Of a stretch of DNA of 8,859 nt, positions 6,948-8,859 are shown piece after piece. Origin of the DNA: Clostridia bacterium (GTDB lineage: Bacteria; Bacillota; Clostridia; Christensenellales; Borkfalkiaceae); NCBI GenBank assembly GCA_021205485.1, contig JAJPXK010000151.1, forward strand, positions 1-8,859, in the 5' to 3' direction. Within the stretch, counting starts at the first letter, position 1. The number at the start of each line of letters is the position of its first letter. Position numbers and translations under genes: made by a program. The notes under the pieces were generated by a model, which worked only from the letters and a program-made list of their open reading frames with translations, had not been told where the DNA came from and searched no databases.

Positions 6948-6991
6948 TTTTTCGTATTCTTAAGGGCGTACGTATTATATGATACGAAAAA
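6948..6991 (-). promoter_or_regulatory. 10-bp inverted repeat enclosing a TATAAT in the purC-purF gap
   Basis: TTTTTCGTAT (6948-6957) and ATACGAAAAA (6982-6991) are perfect inverted copies 24 bases apart. On the minus strand a perfect TATAAT (6979 to 6974) lies between them. This could be a secondary promoter for purF and downstream genes overlapped by an operator-like dyad. No TTGACA-like hexamer is found 16-18 bases upstream (AAAGAG, AAAAGA or TAAAAG) and there is no TG extension, so the promoter call is weak. A simple RNA hairpin is the alternative; a smaller CGTAT/ATACG stem (6971-6986) competes with it. Confidence 0.35.
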
Positions 6992-7018
6992 TTCCCTCTT
7001 TTACCTTAATACTGTAGG

Positions 7019-7049
7019 GTTTTTGGCATAACGCAGTGACGCCAAAAAC
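7019..7049. repeat. 9-bp inverted repeat GTTTTTGGC/GCCAAAAAC
   Basis: GTTTTTGGC (7019-7027) pairs with GCCAAAAAC (7041-7049) around a 13-base loop in the purC-purF gap. On the purine-operon mRNA the 3' arm is followed by CCTACAG, not a U-tract, so it is not a typical intrinsic terminator. It is probably another palindromic intergenic repeat. Confidence 0.55.
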
Positions 7050-7074
7050 TCATTATTATTTTTAGAAAGATAGC

Positions 7075-7099
7075 CACGAATTGCTGTCGCAATTGCGTG
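7075..7099 (-). repeat. hairpin just downstream of purC
   Basis: CACGAATTGC (7075-7084) pairs with GCAATT-G-CGTG (7089-7099) with one bulged G and a four-base loop. It begins about 16 bases after the purC stop in the direction of transcription. The following mRNA reads CUAUCUUUCU, a poor U-tract, so at most it is a weak attenuator or a 3'-end stabiliser for purE-purC mRNA. Confidence 0.45.
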
Positions 7100-7115
7100 A
7101 AAAGAAGCGCGGCAA

Positions 7116-7835
7116 TCAGCCGCCTATTCTCTTGAAAATTTCTGCGTAAGCGTCCTCTACGCCGCCGAGGTCGCGGCGGAACCTGTCTTTATCCAAAGAG
7201 GTATGGTGTTCGGTATCCCATGTGCCCGCTTCCCAGAAACGGCAAGTGTCGGGGGAAATTTCGTCCGCGAGAACGATTTTGCCGTGGAACCTGCCGAACT
7301 CAAGCTTGAAGTCGATAAGGTCTATATTAAGTTCCTTAAAGAAAGCGATGAGCGCCTCGTTTACCGCGAAGGCCAGCCTCTTTATTTCGGCGATTTCCTC
7401 TTCGGTGGCAAGGTTTAAAGCGAGCGCGTGGTAGTCGTTTATAAGGGGATCGTCCAATGCGTCGCATTTATAAGAAAATTCTATGGTAGGGATTGCGAGC
7501 TTTGTGCCTTCCTTTACGCCGTAACGCTTTGAAAAGCTGCCTGCGGCGACGTTCCTTATTATAACCTCTAAGGGAACAATCTGTACCTTTTTGACTACGG
7601 TGTCTCTGTCGGAAAGCTGTTCAACGTAATGCGTAGGGATGCCCTTCTTTTCGAGCATGGCCATCATCATGTTGCTCATCTTGTTGTTGATAACGCCCTT
7701 GCCTGCGATAGTTCCTCTCTTTGCCCCGTTAAAAGCCGTAGCGTCGTCTTTGTACGAAACAATTACATAGTCGCTGTTTTCGGTGGCGTAAACTTTTTTC
7801 GCCTTGCCTTCGTAAAGCTGTTCTTTCTTTTCCAT
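7116..7835 (-). CDS. purC: SAICAR synthetase (phosphoribosylaminoimidazole-succinocarboxamide synthase)
   Basis: PurC condenses CAIR with aspartate using ATP to give SAICAR. From ATG 7835 the product is 239 residues, the standard bacterial length. It opens MEKKEQLYEGKAKKVY, the family N-terminus with the ATP-binding GKAKKVY, followed by DDATAFNG (30-37), KRGTIAGKGVINN (39-51) and VPLEVIIRNVAAGSF (87-101). The signature LIDFKLEFGR (173-182) and LADEISPDTCRFW (189-201) are intact. An in-frame frame reaches 7862 and there is another ATG at 7844, but AAGGAG (7846-7851) is ten bases from the chosen ATG and only one base from the upstream ATG. It follows purE after a short spacer with a hairpin. 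It is the only gene in the window that ends in TGA. Confidence 0.98.
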   Translation of the reverse strand: MEKKEQLYEGKAKKVYATENSDYVIVSYKDDATAFNGAKRGTIAGKGVINNKMSNMMMAMLEKKGIPTHYVEQLSDRDTVVKKVQIVPLEVIIRNVAAGSFSKRYGVKEGTKLAIPTIEFSYKCDALDDPLINDYHALALNLATEEEIAEIKRLAFAVNEALIAFFKELNIDLIDFKLEFGRFHGKIVLADEISPDTCRFWEAGTWDTEHHTSLDKDRFRRDLGGVEDAYAEIFKRIGG

Positions 7836-7845
7836 AAAATTCATT

Positions 7846-7851
7846 CTCCTT
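7846..7851 (-). promoter_or_regulatory. ribosome-binding site deciding the purC start
   Basis: AAGGAG on the minus strand. The ATG at 7844 begins one base after it and is too close for normal initiation, whereas the ATG at 7835 is ten bases away and yields the family N-terminus MEKKEQLYEGK. Confidence 0.8.
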
Positions 7852-7867
7852 ATAAGTAACATAAATA

Positions 7868-7886
7868 CCCGCAGTCAATCTGCGGG
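7868..7886 (-). promoter_or_regulatory. 7-bp GC-rich stem-loop between purE and purC
   Basis: CCCGCAG (7868-7874) pairs perfectly with CTGCGGG (7880-7886) around five bases. It starts ten bases after the purE stop and ends 32 nt before the purC ATG. The mRNA after the stem reads UAUUUAUGUU, only a loose U-rich run, so it could be a leaky attenuator that sets purE against downstream levels, or a processing or stability hairpin. Confidence 0.5.
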
Positions 7887-7896
7887 CATAATATTT

Positions 7897-8394
7897 TTAA
7901 ATTTCTTTAAGCTCCGCCTGCAAAGCCTGGTCGTCCGCGTTGATTTTTGCGCGCATAGCCGACTTGTAATCTTTAAGCTTACAAGCGATTTCAGGGTATT
8001 TTATACCGAGTATCTGCAGAGCTAAAAGCCCCGCGTTTTCGCCCCCGTTTACGCCTACCGTGGCTACGGGTATGCCCGAGGGCATCTGCACGATAGACAA
8101 AAGGCTGTCAAGGCCGCCCATCATATCGGTTTTTACGGGCAGACCTATAACGGGCAATGTGGTATACGCCGCGATAACGCCGCCAAGGTGTGCGGCCTTG
8201 CCTGCGGCGCAGATTATAACCTCTGTTCCGTTATCTTTAGCTTTGGATGCAAATTCGTGAGCTTCTTCGGGCGTGCGGTGAGCAGAAATAACCCTCACTT
8301 CGCATTCCACGCCAAAGTCTTTAAGCACCTTTACGGCAGGTTTTACAACCGCAAAGTCCGATTTAGAACCCATAATTATAGCTGCCTTTGCCAT
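7897..8394 (-). CDS. purE: N5-CAIR mutase, class I PurE (AIR carboxylase catalytic subunit)
   Basis: PurE moves the carboxylate of N5-CAIR to give CAIR. The 165-residue product has the usual length and a single Rossmann-like PurE domain. The N-terminal phosphate-binding MGSKSD (8-13) and the active-site SAHRTP (37-42) are present. So are AAGKAAHLGGVIAAY (63-77), LPVIGLPV (80-87) and GGLDSLLSIVQMPSGIPVATV (93-113). SAHRTP and LDSLLSIVQMP place it in class I, which normally works with PurK; no purK is in this window. The start is well supported by AGGAG (8400-8404) five bases upstream. It is the first gene of the operon. Only 45 bp separate it from the divergent DUF1294 gene, so its promoter must lie in that gap, inside that gene or beyond it. 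TAA stop. Confidence 0.97.
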   Translation of the reverse strand: MAKAAIIMGSKSDFAVVKPAVKVLKDFGVECEVRVISAHRTPEEAHEFASKAKDNGTEVIICAAGKAAHLGGVIAAYTTLPVIGLPVKTDMMGGLDSLLSIVQMPSGIPVATVGVNGGENAGLLALQILGIKYPEIACKLKDYKSAMRAKINADDQALQAELKEI

Positions 8395-8423
8395 ATTGAC
8401 TCCTGTAATAAGAAATTATTTTT

Positions 8424-8446
8424 GCGGCATACTTAATATATGCTGC
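8424..8446 (-). promoter_or_regulatory. GCGGCATA/TATGCTGC hairpin between purE and the divergent gene
   Basis: GCGGCATA (8424-8431) pairs with TATGCTGC (8439-8446) with one G-U pair and a seven-base loop. It lies 29 nt before the purE ATG and overlaps the first codons of the divergent gene. Its core CGGCATA/TATGC matches the palindromes before purH and purM. As DNA it is well placed to be an operator for the divergent pair; as RNA it would be the first structure in a short purE leader. No convincing -35/-10 pair was found beside it. Confidence 0.4.
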
Positions 8447-8742
8447 TTTTGTATATCATCTTCGGCGTGTATATACTCGCCGTAAATTTTTACGCCGTAA
8501 CGCTTATAAAATCGCAGAGGGATGAATGCGGCGACGACCAGAGCAAAATGCACGCTGGCGACGGAAAACTTATACTTTGCGCCCTTTTAGGCGGCGCCGT
8601 AGGCATTTACGCAAGCATGTTTATATTTAAATACCGACTTAAAAACATGATGCTTATGATTTTAATGCCCGTTATAGCCGTGCTTAACATCTATTTTATG
8701 ATTGTGGCATTCAAAAGCGGATTCACCTTCTTCGTAACATAA
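8440..8742 (+). CDS. small DUF1294-like integral membrane protein
   Basis: The 100-residue protein has three hydrophobic stretches at about 1-23, 43-64 and 69-91, joined by a charged loop (IKSQRDECGDDQSKMHAGDGK) and a short basic turn (KYRLK). The core LLGGAVGIYASMFIFKYRLKNMMLMILMP resembles the DUF1294 pattern (GG..GA..GM..F+HK....F...P) from memory of the family, not from a search. The function of DUF1294 proteins is unknown. ATG 8440 is the first possible start because an in-frame TAA lies at 8434-8436; no good Shine-Dalgarno precedes it. The gene is divergent from purE with a 45-bp gap. A link to purine metabolism is only positional. No clear terminator follows the TAA; the GGCGGCCGC just after it lacks a T-tract. 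Confidence 0.8.
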   Translation: MLLLYIIFGVYILAVNFYAVTLIKSQRDECGDDQSKMHAGDGKLILCALLGGAVGIYASMFIFKYRLKNMMLMILMPVIAVLNIYFMIVAFKSGFTFFVT

Positions 8743-8859
8743 AAGGCGGCCGCTTCCCCCTTAAAAGAAAAGGTTAACTTTATTATATCACAGTCGTTTG
8801 CCAAAGGCTATTGTTTTGAGTTAAATTTTTTTAATTTTAACCTAGAAAAATTTTTACCA
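8743..8859. other. AT-rich non-coding end of the window
   Basis: This is 117 bp downstream of the DUF1294-like gene. It contains a GC-rich GGCGGCCGC beside a C-run, then AT-rich DNA with a GTTAAA/TTTAAC inverted pair near 8820-8842. I see no gene that can be supported. Confidence 0.5.
8782..8790 (-). promoter_or_regulatory. candidate extended -10 promoter reading toward the pur operon
   Basis: On the minus strand the sequence is TGATATAAT, a perfect TATAAT with the TGn extension. The best-looking -35 hexamer, TTGGCA, is only 11 bases away, so a -35 is effectively absent. Transcription from here would run antisense through the DUF1294-like gene and enter purE with a leader of roughly 380 nt. 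It may be chance in AT-rich DNA. Confidence 0.3.

Noticed and set aside
6969..6991. Purine (guanine/adenine) riboswitch suggested by CATATAAT followed by a closing arm
   Set aside because: Only 24 bases lie between the arms, too few for the P2 and P3 hairpins, and the conserved three-way junction core is absent.
6948..6991. PurR PurBox pair suggested by CGAA/TTCG cores
   Set aside because: The arms lack the CCGAAC context and are in the opposite relative orientation and wrong spacing compared with B. subtilis PurBoxes.
8396..8401. TTGACT as a -35 for the divergent gene
   Set aside because: No -10-like hexamer lies 16-18 bases downstream (TTTTTG at 17), and the hexamer overlaps the purE ribosome-binding region.
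8743..8770. Rho-independent terminator after the DUF1294-like gene
   Set aside because: The GGCGGCCGC dyad has almost no loop and is followed by a C-run and A-rich sequence, not a T-tract.

Overview
The window holds most of a de novo purine biosynthesis operon on the minus strand, in transcription order purE-purC-purF-purM-purN-purH-purD (from about 8394 down to 29). One small divergent gene for a DUF1294-type membrane protein lies on the plus strand at 8440-8742. Gene order, strong AGGAG/GGAGG ribosome-binding sites, a B. subtilis-type PurF (propeptide plus four iron-sulfur cysteines) and intergenic repeats of a kind common in gut Clostridia suggest a Bacillota bacterium, probably an uncultured Clostridia lineage. 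That placement is an inference; I cannot name a genus.

PurF makes phosphoribosylamine, PurD adds glycine and PurN formylates GAR. PurM closes the imidazole ring to AIR, PurE and PurC carry it through CAIR to SAICAR, and PurH performs the last two steps to IMP. FGAM synthetase (PurL, or PurS/Q/L), PurB and PurK are not in the window and must be encoded elsewhere if the pathway is complete.

The main anomaly is purM. Its 344-codon frame is intact at both ends, but codon 226, where the family has a conserved Tyr, is an in-frame amber TAG. Read literally, the protein is cut to 225 residues. Every other gene here ends in TAA (six genes, plus the true end of purM) or TGA (one), and no gene ends in TAG.

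The genes are loosely packed for an operon, with gaps of 34 to 306 bp on the coordinates chosen here. The gaps hold palindromic repeats: three copies of a GAGCG-nAGTCGAAGGATC element, one purine-rich CCCC-type element, and several unrelated hairpins. A stem-loop lies 19 to 34 nt upstream of six of the seven pur start codons. Three of these share a CGGCATA/TATGCCG core (purE, purM, purH). The purC-purF gap (268 bp) is the most structured, with five inverted repeats and a perfect TATAAT.

I see no rRNA, tRNA, CRISPR array, transposase or integrase gene, and no recognisable purine, ZTP or PRPP riboswitch. Apart from the purM lesion and the intercistronic structures, this is core metabolism rather than a new system.
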